Shown here: positions 8,631-18,124 of the stretch, piece after piece
How the letters are laid out: the number at the start of each line of letters is the position of its first letter
Position numbering within the stretch: position 1 is the stretch's first letter
NCBI GenBank assembly: GCA_023334545.1
Contig: JAADVB010000017.1
Coordinates: forward strand, 1-64,000
From: Salisapilia sapeloensis
Taxonomy: Eukaryota; Oomycota; Peronosporomycetes; Peronosporales; Salisapiliaceae
DNA: 64,000 nt
Direction of reading: 5' to 3'
Program-made: the position numbers and the translations under genes
Notes under the pieces: generated by a model
Databases searched by the model: none
What the model was told of the DNA's origin: nothing
What the model saw: only the letters and a program-made list of their open reading frames with translations

Positions 8631-10385
8631 ATGGTTCGCTGTAAATTTGTCTACTTACCACTCCTCGTCACGGCCTTAGCGACCACGGCCTTTGCTGAAG
8701 ATCCGGCTAAATGCCACGCTGCGATGAACCCGACACCGGCCCCGAGCGTGCCATCAACCAACGACACACCTGACGCTGTGATGCCTTCGCCGGCATACGG
8801 TGGCGACAGTGGTAACTCAGACTTTACGCCGGACACACCGGGGGTACCTTCCAGTGGTTCGAATATGATTCCGGACGATGACACCAACGTGCCTGATGCG
8901 GTGACGCCTTCGCCGTCTAGCAATGACGACGTACCAGCAAGCGGATCCGGCATGATCCCGGACGATGGTGGAGATTTTACCCCTGATGTGTATGCGCCTT
9001 CGTCTTCTGGTGATGCTGAAATTCCTGGAAGTGGATCCGGCATGATCCCAGTCGACGGAGAAGCCACGCCTTTGCCTTCTGATGGCGCGGACACTCCGGC
9101 TAGTGGATCGGATATGATTCCGGACGACGGAGAAGTCACGCCTTTGCCGTCTTATGGTGGCGATAGCGCCGATTCGGATGTATCACCAGACAGTGCGGAT
9201 ATTCCTGCTAGTGGATCGGACATGGTTCCTGATGGTGCAGAAGTCACGCCTTCGCCTTCTGGTAGCGCGGAGGTTCCTGAAAGTGGCTCCGGAATAATTC
9301 CAGACGACAGTGGAGTCGCTACACTTTCACCTTCTGATGGCGCGGAAGTACCTTCCAGTGATTCCGACTTCACTCCAGCCGACGGTGAAAATGGTACTCC
9401 TTCATCTTCCGACGATTGCGATAGCCAGAGCTCGGACGCAGCACCGGACAGTCCTGAAGGTGTTGAAGGAGATTCTGCGACGGCTCCGAACGATATCACG
9501 GACCTTTCTGAAAGTGGTTCGAACATGACTCCAGAGATGACTCCGTCTCCTACTTCCAATGATATTCCTGACGCAAACGCTGATTCGTCTTGCAGCGAAG
9601 AAGCCGATGAATCTAATATTGCCTCTGAAAGTGACTCCTTTGGAAGCGAATACACGGAGCCGACAGATACGTCTGATGAAATTTCTCCCACAGACGATGA
9701 TGCATCGACGCCAGCGCCTTCTACAGCGGATGAAAACAGTGAAGAGCAAGAAACGGAAGCACCTGAACCTTCCGCGGACACTTACTCGAGTGATACATGC
9801 AACGTCTGTGTGTACAAGGAAGAGAACTATGGTGGCGAGTCCTACTGCATGGAAGGGCGTGATGCGAATGGAGCGGATATCCGTGCAGTGCAGCACGACT
9901 TCCCGGAATATGTGAGCAGCATCAAGTTTAACAAGGACAGCGAGGACTGTGACCTGTCGGTTGTCTTTAAGATTACCGTCCCTCCATTTGACGAAAAGTT
10001 CGAGGCTTTCAACAGCGATTGCGAGGCTACTGGCTATGACATGAACATCGTCCAGAAGATGTACGTCGAGAAGGCTGGCACGGTCTGTCTTTCTGCCGCA
10101 AATGAAGTTGGCAAGATGGGCATGTGCTTCACCGAGAGTGCTCCATCCTTCGAGAAGGCGTACCAAGATGCGTTTTTCGAAGTGATCATGTTTGAAGGCG
10201 AATCGGATGACATGAGTGTTACGCTGTACACGGAAGAGGATTACGAGGGTGAGTCGCGGACGTTCACGCAAACTGCTGGCGAGAACAGCATGTCCATGAG
10301 CTCTGAGTACGATGCGAAGTTGACAACAATGTCAATCAAGAGCAAATCACTGAAGATTTCAAATGGATCGGGAGACTCTTACTAG
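8631..10385 (+). CDS. secreted acidic Ser/Pro/Asp-rich repeat protein with beta/gamma-crystallin-like C-terminus
   Basis: The 584-residue product begins with a clear signal peptide (MVRCKFVYLPLLVTALATTAFA, cleavage expected after residue 22). I preferred this ATG to an in-frame one at 8586 because it places the hydrophobic core directly after MVRCK. Residues about 30-390 are an irregular repeat array of 20-30 residue units around SGSDMIPDDGEVTPLPS, very acidic and likely extended and O-glycosylated. The C-terminal 200 residues hold two beta/gamma-crystallin-like motifs, VCVYKEENYGGESYCMEG...SSIKF and VTLYTEEDYEGESRTFTQ...MSIKS, with several cysteines between them. It could be a cell-wall or extracellular matrix protein or a secreted effector. 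No RxLR or LxLFLAK motif is visible near the N-terminus. Function is unknown. Confidence 0.85.
   Translation: MVRCKFVYLPLLVTALATTAFAEDPAKCHAAMNPTPAPSVPSTNDTPDAVMPSPAYGGDSGNSDFTPDTPGVPSSGSNMIPDDDTNVPDAVTPSPSSNDDVPASGSGMIPDDGGDFTPDVYAPSSSGDAEIPGSGSGMIPVDGEATPLPSDGADTPASGSDMIPDDGEVTPLPSYGGDSADSDVSPDSADIPASGSDMVPDGAEVTPSPSGSAEVPESGSGIIPDDSGVATLSPSDGAEVPSSDSDFTPADGENGTPSSSDDCDSQSSDAAPDSPEGVEGDSATAPNDITDLSESGSNMTPEMTPSPTSNDIPDANADSSCSEEADESNIASESDSFGSEYTEPTDTSDEISPTDDDASTPAPSTADENSEEQETEAPEPSADTYSSDTCNVCVYKEENYGGESYCMEGRDANGADIRAVQHDFPEYVSSIKFNKDSEDCDLSVVFKITVPPFDEKFEAFNSDCEATGYDMNIVQKMYVEKAGTVCLSAANEVGKMGMCFTESAPSFEKAYQDAFFEVIMFEGESDDMSVTLYTEEDYEGESRTFTQTAGENSMSMSSEYDAKLTTMSIKSKSLKISNGSGDSY
8760..9560 (+). 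repeat. coding repeat array (SGSDMIPDD-type units)
   Basis: About ten imperfect units of roughly 60-100 bp lie inside the secreted-protein gene. Each is built on codons for a Pro-Ser stretch, a GSDMIP/GSGMIP core and an acidic DDG tail. Units differ in length and spacing, so copy number probably varies between strains through slippage or unequal exchange. The array explains the long open frames on the opposite strand here, which I regard as by-products. Confidence 0.7.
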
Positions 10386-11281
10386 AGTCTAGTTTTAGAG
10401 AAGAGGATGAGATGGCGTTAATTTCTTTTTGCAACATTGTACCCTTACTCCATAAATGCTTGGTCGTTTGTTCACATGAGGTGGATCGGTATTCTGTCAG
10501 TAGGCAGCTAGTGGGTTAATGAACCATCATGCAATTACATGCAGTCCCAAAAGGGCAAATAATAGATCAAGATAGATATGAGATTAGTTATGGAATCGTG
10601 ATGGCATCTATTAACAACATATTATTTCTTACGCATGGGCAAACACGTTGCGGAGAACTACTGGAAAATGACAATATCGCGACGATCGATAGCTACTGCA
10701 TCATAGAACGAGGATATGCTAGAGTACTTGGCCTGTAGAATTGATGGAAACCTGGGTAGATATGTGGAAACTTGGAAAACCAAAGGTAAAAATGAATGGA
10801 AGGTAGCTTATCTATATCAAACCAATCCTGGTGATTAGTAAGATATGACGCTTGCCACGTGCAAGGCTTGTGACCCATTCGATGCGTCGAAGATGGATCA
10901 GCCCAATACGATCAGATGCTGTAAGCCAGGGCTTTATGTTTGGATGCACGATCTTAACAAGAGAGGTGCAGCGATTCTGACGCTAGCGGTTACGCCAGTG
11001 ACGACTCCCTCATGTATCTGAACTCCTCAGAAGTCTCAACGACGGACTAAGGGCGAGATAGATACGGACTTTGTAGCAATTTATCAACACGCAAGAGAGC
11101 AGTTGCTAGGAAAGACGTATGTGCTGTACGGATAGAACTCTGCTTTTTTCTGGACATAGATGTTATAGTTCCGACTCCACCATACGCGTACTTGTACTAG
11201 AACGAGATAGAAATAGCCAAGTTTACATGGTATGATAAGAATCAGTTCTTTCTATTACGCAAATGCGGATGCTTTGTGGAG
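10386..11281. other. intergenic region, nothing recognised
   Basis: About 900 bp lie between the 3' ends of the secreted-protein gene and the SR-protein gene, which converge. Only short frames without recognisable content are present on either strand, and I found no tRNA-like B box or repeat. Confidence 0.35.
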
Positions 11282-11975
11282 CTATGCACGACGTGGACTA
11301 GAACTAAAACTTCTCGACTGCCTCCGCTCTCGTGCAAAGGCATGCGGAAAGACGCTTCGATCTCGACTACGACTACGATTTCTCCTCCTATCTCTATCAC
11401 TATTTCTACCGTCTTGAGTTCTTCGGCTTCTATTTAAAGAAGATCGACGTTGTGAGTAAGCTCTATCTGTACCATGACTACGTCGTCTTGCAGGTAAAGG
11501 CGATCGGCTACTACGGCTTCTACGAGAGTATCTCGGACTTTGGTTTCGATTTGACCTTCGAGAAGAGCTAGAGGAAATTTCTTCTCTTCGAGGTTCTTTC
11601 GGCGCTTCCGATTTTGACTTTTGTGCACCTCCTTTTGCTATCTCCACTTTGACTGGTTTGTCAAGAACCAGTAGCTCATTTCCATTCACGGCGGCATCAA
11701 CAGCCCGTTGAGCTTGCTCTGGCGTTTCAAAAATGATAAAGGCGAATCCTGGTGGCTATAACGATGTATATAAGAGTGAGCGATGTCGATTCCATAAGGA
11801 GTGGAGCAAGGAAGTGTACACGTCGGGCGATCCAGATATTATGAATAGCTCCAAAGCGTGCAAATACTGCTTCGAGATCAGCTTCATTGGCTTTCGTACG
11901 GAGGTTGCCAATGTACACACGACAGCCCATTGCATTGCTGTCGCTCTCAAGCGTTTTATCGTCGCTATCGCTCAT
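11282..11975 (-). CDS. SR-family splicing factor (SRSF3/SRSF7-like), 2 exons
   Basis: Nuclear RNA-binding protein that recruits spliceosome parts to exons. Exon 1 is 11975-11820 (52 codons), the intron 11819-11756 (64 bp, GTACAC...TAG), exon 2 11755-11282; total 209 residues. One RRM spans residues about 17-90: RNP2 is CRVYIGNL and RNP1 is PPGFAFIIFE, created exactly across the splice junction after IWIARR. That junction and the RNP1 sequence closely match the SRSF3/SRSF7 branch. The C-terminal half is an RS domain with many RS, SR and RR dipeptides (RSRSRDRS and similar). No zinc knuckle follows the RRM, so it resembles SRSF3 more than SRSF7. An overlapping upstream frame may affect translation (see separate entry). 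Confidence 0.92.
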
Positions 11976-12129
11976 GACGATTTAGCTTGTCGATCAAGGT
12001 GTCGATGGAGGCTTTAGTAGGTAGTAAAGGTTGCTCGAAGGTAGCTTGTCCATTTGTGGTGATTTGATTGAAAATATCCAAAACGCTGTCTGGAAACTTG
12101 GGCAGAACGATTACGAGAGCAGAGTGCAT
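11965..12129 (-). other. upstream ORF overlapping the SR-protein start codon
   Basis: A 54-residue frame starts at an ATG at 12129 and ends with a TAG at 11967-11965, so it overlaps the SR-protein start at 11975-11973 in another frame. If the SR mRNA leader includes it, ribosomes translating it would end 11 nt inside the main gene, a layout that usually lowers main-frame translation. Its content (MHSALVIVLPKFPDSVLDIF...) looks coding but is not recognised. It could instead be the last exon of an unseen gene. Confidence 0.3.
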
Positions 12130-14253
12130 TCTGCGTTTGACTTGTGATCTATTGCACTGGCCGAGCTGCCTCCTTGGTATATATACTAGCAAGTACACAT
12201 ATTCAACCAATTTCTTTTTAGATGGTATTAAATGCATGAAAGTTGACTCGTTTATATTGATTTTATGTAGCTAGATCCTGTCGACGAATCTAATGCTGTT
12301 CAGAACACTGCTTTATGGTTTTAGATGCGTAGGCTGATCGTACTTTGCGTGGCCTGGTACTTTCTTTTGCTATCTTTTTATATCCGTAGGGCATTATCAA
12401 GCAGATCGCCCAGATTGCCGTTTATCGAGTACTCAATCGCCAAGCCATCCGCTTGGGTATGTGGGAGAGTGGTAATGGCGCAATGCTTGCGTCATTCGAT
12501 CTACATGCAAAAGGTGGAATAATACAATTTCGACCTGATCGAGATGCTCTCTTTGAAGTCGCATCGAACGCTTCTCGCGCATCGTAGTCGTACCTGTATG
12601 ATCTACTTTCCCGTTCATCACCTATTTGGCACTCTTGCACAAGGATTTGCGTCCTGCTTCGTTTGTGTGCATTGTTCTTTGTTTCTTGTGAAATGGTCAG
12701 TCATACAGCCTACAACACGGACAAATTTTGCTATGAGGCTGATGCGCTTGACAGATAAACTGACGACTCGATCTCTTCACAGCTACCTGTAGAGCAAGCA
12801 TCCTGAGCAGAAATGTCTAATGGTAACGTGGCTACGATTGACAAGCACATGCTGTCCGCACGCGTAGGACTTTAACTGTAAAAGCATCGACGGATATTGT
12901 GGCTGAGAAGACTCGTGTTTGTCTGTGACGCTACTTTAATCAATACTTTGTGGACTGTCGTTGATCGATGAGGTGGTAGTGAGACTTTGTATTGGCACGA
13001 AAAGGTATAGGAAAGTGTGGCCCATGAGATTAAAGAGACTGACTGGTGGTAACGTGTACAGGTCCACCTCGTATCCTAGAGATGGCGTGCACGAGTGCTC
13101 CAAACCTTGTCGAGTTGACGCGATCAGACAAGCGAATGTGTGCGATCCATCACGCGTGTATTCTGCTCGGTGCATGGACTGAACTCGCCGCTGTGCAATG
13201 TCGAAAACTAAGGAGAACAGAAAAGTGGCCAAATCATTCGAGCCACATTTGTTGGGCGATGGAGTGAAACGCACATTCTCTCGATCTCAGATGTCTGTTC
13301 CGAGTATACTCGCAAGCAAAGAGTCTCTACCTTTGCTGGACAGCAGAGATGTCGATCAGGTGGTAAGCCCAGTACTTGCTCTTGCTGGCCAAGTTTCTGC
13401 TCACGTCGGATGTCGTACGCGTGAAGTGCGACGTCCGAGACTGGTTCAAGAAAACGTCCGGTTCCTGAAGAACAACGAAAACTTGTGGTGGATACGGCAA
13501 TTGCCCTCTAATTGCTTAGCCAGATTGCCAAAAGCATCTTGCGTACTTCGTTGTAATCTCGCAGTGCATAATATACCGTTCAACAAATGCATCTCTTATC
13601 CTGGTCCCGTGCAAACGCTTCCTAGCATGTAGCCAGTCTATTCCGTACTACTTGTAGCCTCCGATACAAAGCTCTTCGCTTGATAGCTAGTGTGGCGAGC
13701 AGCAGTTTTCTAGAGCTGAACGATCCGGGTCCTCAATTCCGTTTATGTACAAGCGCCTGCGGAAGATCTTGACAAAGACCCTGAACTTTTGGGTAGACCA
13801 AGCGCCCTGTCTGCCACCTTCTTCCAAATGCACCGGATCGATAGGGTTTCGAAGCAATATTCTGAGTAGGTACTACTTGTACAAGCATAGGTAGATGTCT
13901 TCATTCCTTCATGCTAAAGGATGGATTTAGAAGCACAGTCATCTACGCACGGATCATAAAGCACTGTGTAAGATTGATCGGACCATGTTCGGTATCTGCT
14001 CTTCGCGATTACAAACCTACCATCAGACTTTTTTCCCATCGTGCCGTCTGCCGAAACGGATGGCTAAGCACGACGATGCCATGTCTCTCCTACAAACGAT
14101 AGCAAAGTCAAGGTGGGACGATTGTACATCTCATGCAAGTGACTCTGACATTTTACTTGTAGGAACGATTTTAAGCTTCTTTCTTCGACAGCAAGCAATC
14201 AATGGCGTCGATACGTAACATCTATATGCAAGTTACTTGCTGTCCAAGTCTGC
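12130..14253. other. gene-poor interval, no supported gene
   Basis: This 2.1 kb lies between the SR-protein leader and the BTB gene. Frames are short; the longest is 144 residues at 13198-13632 on the plus strand, beginning MSKTKENRKVAKSF, with nothing I recognise. Two smaller plus-strand frames (13911-14102, 13985-14218) precede the BTB gene and might be leader exons, but no clean splice link was found. I see no transposon ends or terminal repeats. Confidence 0.35.
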
Positions 14254-15750
14254 GTGCTCACTCATCCAGTTACTATCTCTGCGTCGAAGTGTCAACTTTT
14301 GTATCCGCAACTAGTGACGTCCTATCCACGTTCAATGAGTAAAGACGAGCCTCGATGTGTGGATTCAATCTCCTGCAGAAACTCTCATTACACCATTTGC
14401 ACACTCGAGCTCAAGATGACCAACTCGTCCAAACCGTTGCGAAAGTTACGTAAATCATGTTCCTTAGCATCCTGTTCTCGACTTCCTGGTGAGTGCATGC
14501 ACTGTGCCTGTGACGGTCGATGTGGTCTCCATGGTCCTGGCCAATGTGGCGAACGTAGGGAAGGCAGTGGACCGAACTGCAAACGATCGGATTGTGCACA
14601 TGACGAGACTTGCACGCACAGTACTCGAGCTAGTTGCTGCCAATGCCGAAACCTCGTCACGACACAGAGCAGACTTTCCAGAAGCAAACGGGCCAAATCC
14701 GAAAGCTCTTTAGATCGCCAGGCATCCGGATCACGAGATACTCTGCCGACGACCATGTCAGCGTCAAGTCTTCCGACCCATGTGTCCAAACGTCCGCGAT
14801 TGGAAGAAGAGACTCCACAATGGTCGATGCAAGACGCTCTTTCATTCCTTCTCACCGATGTCGATGATCTCACGGAACGTGCGTTATGTGAATACCCCCA
14901 GTGGCGTTCACGTCGATCGACTTGCAATCTAATCGTGACGGTCGATGGCATCCAATTCAATCTGCACAAACACCCCGTTCTCTTCCACTCTGCTCTCCTA
15001 CGCACTCGCGTGAATGCACATGTAGAGAACGCATCTACCTCTAGCGTTCCTGCGATTCTAAATCTAGACAACTTTCCCGGCGGTGCAGATGCCTTCGATC
15101 GTCTCTGCATCTTCATGTACACGGGTGATCTCCCGCTTACGCCACATAAAGTCGCTGTCGTGTCTGCAGGTGCTGCGTACCTCGAGATGTCTGTCCACTT
15201 ACATACCAAGCTTCGTATATTCGTGGACAATCTTGTGGTCCGCCCGACGGACCTCGTGACTGTCATGCATGCCACAAACGACTACTTGAGCCATACGGAA
15301 GTAAAGGTAGCGTTAGAAGCAGTCAAAGTCGTAGACTACGCCGCGACGGCACTACCAAGAACGAGTCTCATTTCGCCAGACGTCCTATCTGCCTTCCTAC
15401 AGCTTCCCCTCCAAGTCTTCCAACGAGCTGTCAGGAAGCTCTCGAATGGTCACGAAGCTCGACAGAAAGAACTATTCCATTTGTACTTGAATGACTCGAT
15501 GTCGATGAATGTCAAGGTCGAGCGGATGATGCAGATCGTATCGTATGTGTCAAATGAGATGGAATCAGTCAAGTATTCGTATCAAGGAGGGCATGCATGT
15601 AGTGAGCCGATCTTTGGTAAGATGGCTGTGGATGAACTAAATGTCTTTAGTACTTCGCCACATTGTATGGATGCTTCGTTTGCACTGTCCCAACCTCCGA
15701 GTGTTCCTCGAGAGGTGAATCATTCAGTCGCAGACACCTTTTCATTCTAA
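14254..15750 (+). CDS. BTB/POZ protein with NPH3-like BTB domain and Cys-rich N-terminus
   Basis: A single frame of up to 498 residues; internal starts at 14335 (MSKDEPRC) and 14416 (MTNSSK) are as likely as the first ATG, so the N-terminus is uncertain. Residues about 68-130 are rich in Cys (roughly 17 in 60 residues, several as CxC and CxxC), suggesting a metal-binding segment. A basic Ser-rich linker follows. The BTB domain (about residues 225-330) contains FNLHKHPVLFHSALLRTRV and LDNFPGGADAFDRLCIFMYTGD then AAYLEM, the pattern of plant NPH3/RPT2 BTB domains (FPGG...F and AEYLEM). The C-terminal third is helical with no clear NPH3 domain. BTB proteins of this type can act as CUL3 substrate adaptors; the substrate is unknown. 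Confidence 0.75.
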   Translation: MLTHPVTISASKCQLLYPQLVTSYPRSMSKDEPRCVDSISCRNSHYTICTLELKMTNSSKPLRKLRKSCSLASCSRLPGECMHCACDGRCGLHGPGQCGERREGSGPNCKRSDCAHDETCTHSTRASCCQCRNLVTTQSRLSRSKRAKSESSLDRQASGSRDTLPTTMSASSLPTHVSKRPRLEEETPQWSMQDALSFLLTDVDDLTERALCEYPQWRSRRSTCNLIVTVDGIQFNLHKHPVLFHSALLRTRVNAHVENASTSSVPAILNLDNFPGGADAFDRLCIFMYTGDLPLTPHKVAVVSAGAAYLEMSVHLHTKLRIFVDNLVVRPTDLVTVMHATNDYLSHTEVKVALEAVKVVDYAATALPRTSLISPDVLSAFLQLPLQVFQRAVRKLSNGHEARQKELFHLYLNDSMSMNVKVERMMQIVSYVSNEMESVKYSYQGGHACSEPIFGKMAVDELNVFSTSPHCMDASFALSQPPSVPREVNHSVADTFSF

Positions 15751-15796
15751 TTCCTGCTTGTAATGTATTCCAATGAACTAGTTTTGTGTCTTTCAT

Positions 15797-16804
15797 TTAT
15801 TCCGTTTTCGTTTTTGGTGAAGATACGTACGGGTAGGAGCTGTATAGGTACATGCTAATAGCGACGAGTCCAGCAGCCATCCAGACTTCCATCGGTAGGA
15901 CCTTGTTGTACACGTAAGCTTCTGTCACAGCTGTGAGAGCGATGCCACAGATCAAGGCAAAGGATTTCATGACACCACCGACGGATTTCGTGACGGTACC
16001 GACGAGGATACCTCCAAAGGCGTTGGAAATGACTGGGACGAGTGTCCATTCGTCGCATCCTTCCAGAATGTCGAGCCATGCACCGTCCCTAGTTTCAAGT
16101 AACGTGTCGGGAGACTGGGTGATGTCTACGAGCGACTGCCATAGGAACGGCATGCACAGGAAGATGCTGCCGTAGAGAGATAACTCGATGGTGACCAGTG
16201 CAGCAGCTCTCTGGTCCGTCTGCATTGCTCTTTGGGTCAATGCAGCTCCGACACCGGAGAGCATGGATGCACCTAATGCCGGTACGAGACCCGTTTCGAA
16301 CGACATATTCATGTCGTTTTGAGTATCCTTGCCTCCGTCTTCCTTTGCGAGACTGAGTAGGACGGCAGCGGAGAGCAAAAGTACCATGGCAATGCATTGA
16401 GCAAACGAGTAGCGAGTACCCATGACGAGGAAGAGACTGACGGCCGTCCACAGGAGCTTGGTCTGATTGATCAAGTTAAAGACGATAGGAGGCAAGTGTT
16501 GATACGCAACTTGCAATAGCAGATTCTGGATTGCATAGGTGCAAGCAGGCAATCCGGATGCTTTGAGACTCTGTGCAAGTGTCCATTGCTTGAGTGTCGG
16601 GCCGAGCTGATTATTCATCATGAGCATGATAAGAGCGAAGAGTAGTTTCAAGAGTTCACATCCAATAACGAGGGCAGATGAGTGGACTGCATTGGCAGCA
16701 AATTCCTTATAAAGCACTGGTTGCATACCAAATTGGATAGCAAGTAGCACCATCGCGACATATCCCGTGGTTGTGCTCATTGCTGCAGATTTGAAGATTT
16801 GCAA
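15797..16804 (-). CDS. nucleotide-sugar transporter, SLC35A-like
   Basis: Multi-pass Golgi or ER antiporter of up to 335 residues that exchanges a nucleotide sugar for the nucleoside monophosphate. About ten hydrophobic segments are visible. Diagnostic stretches are FGMQPVLYKEF in helix 1, HLPPIVFNLINQTKLLWTA in the middle, and GGILVGTVTKSVGGVMKSFA near residue 260, which correspond to conserved SLC35A positions. The sugar cannot be read from sequence. The ATG at 16780 (MSTTTGYVAMV) is an equally good start. It is divergent from SEM1, with 104 bp between start codons, and its 3' end is 46 bp from the BTB gene stop. Confidence 0.88.
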   Translation of the reverse strand: MQIFKSAAMSTTTGYVAMVLLAIQFGMQPVLYKEFAANAVHSSALVIGCELLKLLFALIMLMMNNQLGPTLKQWTLAQSLKASGLPACTYAIQNLLLQVAYQHLPPIVFNLINQTKLLWTAVSLFLVMGTRYSFAQCIAMVLLLSAAVLLSLAKEDGGKDTQNDMNMSFETGLVPALGASMLSGVGAALTQRAMQTDQRAAALVTIELSLYGSIFLCMPFLWQSLVDITQSPDTLLETRDGAWLDILEGCDEWTLVPVISNAFGGILVGTVTKSVGGVMKSFALICGIALTAVTEAYVYNKVLPMEVWMAAGLVAISMYLYSSYPYVSSPKTKTE

Positions 16805-16857
16805 AATGGTCCAAAGCTCACCACGTCACTTGGTAAAAGTTCAAGGCTGATTTTCAA

Positions 16858-16862
16858 CCAAT
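16858..16862 (+). promoter_or_regulatory. CCAAT box between the sugar transporter and SEM1
   Basis: CAACCAATGA lies in the 104 bp divergent spacer, 47 bp before the SEM1 start and 54 bp before the transporter start at 16804. It could serve both genes. Motif reading only. Confidence 0.3.
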
Positions 16863-16908
16863 GATTGATGAGCAAAGATTTCTGTATATAACAGCAGAAA
16901 AATCGAAA

Positions 16909-17130
16909 ATGAGCTCCAAGCAAGAAGACAAGAAGGAGAAGCCTGCGTCGCTCGTGATCGTGACGGAGGAAGATGATGAGTTCGAGGAATTTGAGGATGG
17001 AGATTGGAATGCACGTGCAGAAGAGCGTGAAGGACAGTTAAAGCAGCAATGGCAGGACGACTGGGATCTGGACGACGCGGACGACGACTTTTGCAACCGT
17101 CTTCGACAGGAATTGCAAAAGCATAGTTAA
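16909..17130 (+). CDS. SEM1: 26S proteasome lid subunit SEM1/DSS1
   Basis: A 73-residue acidic protein matching the DSS1/SEM1/Rpn15 family in length and pattern. It has two acidic-aromatic clusters, DDEFEEFEDGDWNA (residues about 26-40) and QWQDDWDLDDADDDF (about 50-65), followed by a short helix NRLRQELQKH. In yeast and animals SEM1 stabilises the proteasome lid and also works in TREX-2 and with BRCA2. I chose the ATG at 16909 over an in-frame one at 16861 because MSSKQEDKKEK gives the normal family length. Its stop is 86 bp from the convergent bS6 gene. Confidence 0.93.
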   Translation: MSSKQEDKKEKPASLVIVTEEDDEFEEFEDGDWNARAEEREGQLKQQWQDDWDLDDADDDFCNRLRQELQKHS

Positions 17131-17216
17131 GTCAAGTCATTGGCAGACTAGATGGAAGGAGGCAGGAAATAAAGGTGGAATCTTTTTTTTCTTTTCTATT
17201 ACCGTACCCAGCAACA

Positions 17217-17789
17217 TTACTCGTCCTTGAGGTGACTCGGTGGCTGCGGCGTATACAATGCATCCCGCTTCCACTCGGGCACGTTTTTAAAGGCGTTTTC
17301 CATTTCTCGCTGACTTGTCTCGAGGATCGCTTGCGGCGAAACTTCCTCGAGGACGTCCACTTCCTCTTCCTCCTCGTCTTCCTCGTCTTCCTCAAAGTCG
17401 TCTTCCGCTTCCTGTGCAGGCTGGAACTCTTGCTGCAACGACTCGAGTGGCTGGCGAGTGTTCATGAGTCGGTCGATTGGATCACGAATTTTGAACGTCT
17501 GGAAGCGCAAGATCGGGAAACTGTTCTTCATCATCGCATCTAGCTCTTGCAATACGGCAGGAGCAGCGTTGAATTGAGATACGACGAGTTTCGCATCGTA
17601 ATGGCGTTGCAATGCACCCCATCGACGGTCCTCGACGGCGTAGCCTAGACGCTTCTCACCGCGGTTTTCGACATTTCGGACGACACCGCCTTCCTTGGTG
17701 ATAATACGAGCACAGTCCTGGAAGACTTGGGCGACTTCCTTAGGCGTCGCCTTCAAATTAGCCAGCACCACTTGCTTATACAGCGGCAT
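17217..17789 (-). CDS. MRPS6: mitochondrial small-subunit ribosomal protein bS6m
   Basis: A 190-residue protein. Residues 1-110 match bacterial/mitochondrial S6: MPLYKQVVLANLKATPKEV at the start, a VRNVENRGEKRLGYAV segment, and FKIRDP near residue 102. S6 binds 16S-like rRNA with bS18 on the platform of the small subunit. The tail (about 125-190) is an added acidic run (EEDEEDEEEEEVDVLEE) followed by a polar segment, which is unusual for S6. No cleavable presequence is visible, as in many MRPS6 proteins, whose fold starts at the first residues. Confidence 0.88.
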   Translation of the reverse strand: MPLYKQVVLANLKATPKEVAQVFQDCARIITKEGGVVRNVENRGEKRLGYAVEDRRWGALQRHYDAKLVVSQFNAAPAVLQELDAMMKNSFPILRFQTFKIRDPIDRLMNTRQPLESLQQEFQPAQEAEDDFEEDEEDEEEEEVDVLEEVSPQAILETSQREMENAFKNVPEWKRDALYTPQPPSHLKDE

Positions 17790-18082
17790 CGTACTTGCGT
17801 TTTTGATGGCGGGGAAGTAGTGTCTTGAATTATTCGGACACTTGTGTTCTACTATGAAATGTATTCATTATTTCGAGACATATGGTGGGAAGCGAGTACT
17901 CCCGATCTACATGTACTCCATGTGGGCATGTATACCATTTATGAGTGTGTAGCTTCCTTGAGGTTTAAGTAGAAAATCCATGATCGCTGTGCGTCTTTCC
18001 CCGACGAAAATCGAAGCCGGATTGTAAGTTAGGCAATGGTCATCAGACGAGGCGGCCGCTCATCAAGACATCCCGATCGCTT

Positions 18083-18100
18083 TTCATTTTTCATTTTCAC
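18083..18100 (+). promoter_or_regulatory. Inr + FPR core promoter
   Basis: TTCATTTT (18083-18090) matches the oomycete initiator YTCANTYY, and CATTTTCAC (18092-18100) matches the flanking promoter region CAWTTTNYY exactly. The pair lies 25 bp before the start codon of the gene at 18125. This is the clearest core promoter in the window and supports the assignment to an oomycete-like organism. Confidence 0.5.
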
Positions 18101-18124
18101 TTTTCACTTAATCCTCCTCTGGCC

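Noticed and set aside
8760-9560. Possible CRISPR-like or satellite array
   Set aside because: The units are imperfect coding repeats in one open frame, without regular spacers.
9402-10271. 289-residue ORF on the minus strand opposite the secreted protein, plus other antisense frames at 8651-9781
   Set aside because: By-products of the repetitive, biased codon use of the plus-strand gene; no domain, and the plus-strand protein has a signal peptide and crystallin-like motifs.
11756-11950. 64-residue minus-strand ORF with a YTSL-type end in the SR intron region
   Set aside because: It crosses exon 1 and the intron in the wrong frame; the spliced RRM is clearly the product.
14388-15275. 295-residue minus-strand ORF opposite the BTB gene
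   Set aside because: The plus-strand frame has a recognisable BTB domain; the antisense product is Arg-rich with no family features.
16873-17096. Ser-rich minus-strand ORF opposite SEM1, and plus-strand ORFs opposite bS6 (17175-17543)
   Set aside because: Mirror images of acidic codon runs in SEM1 and bS6.
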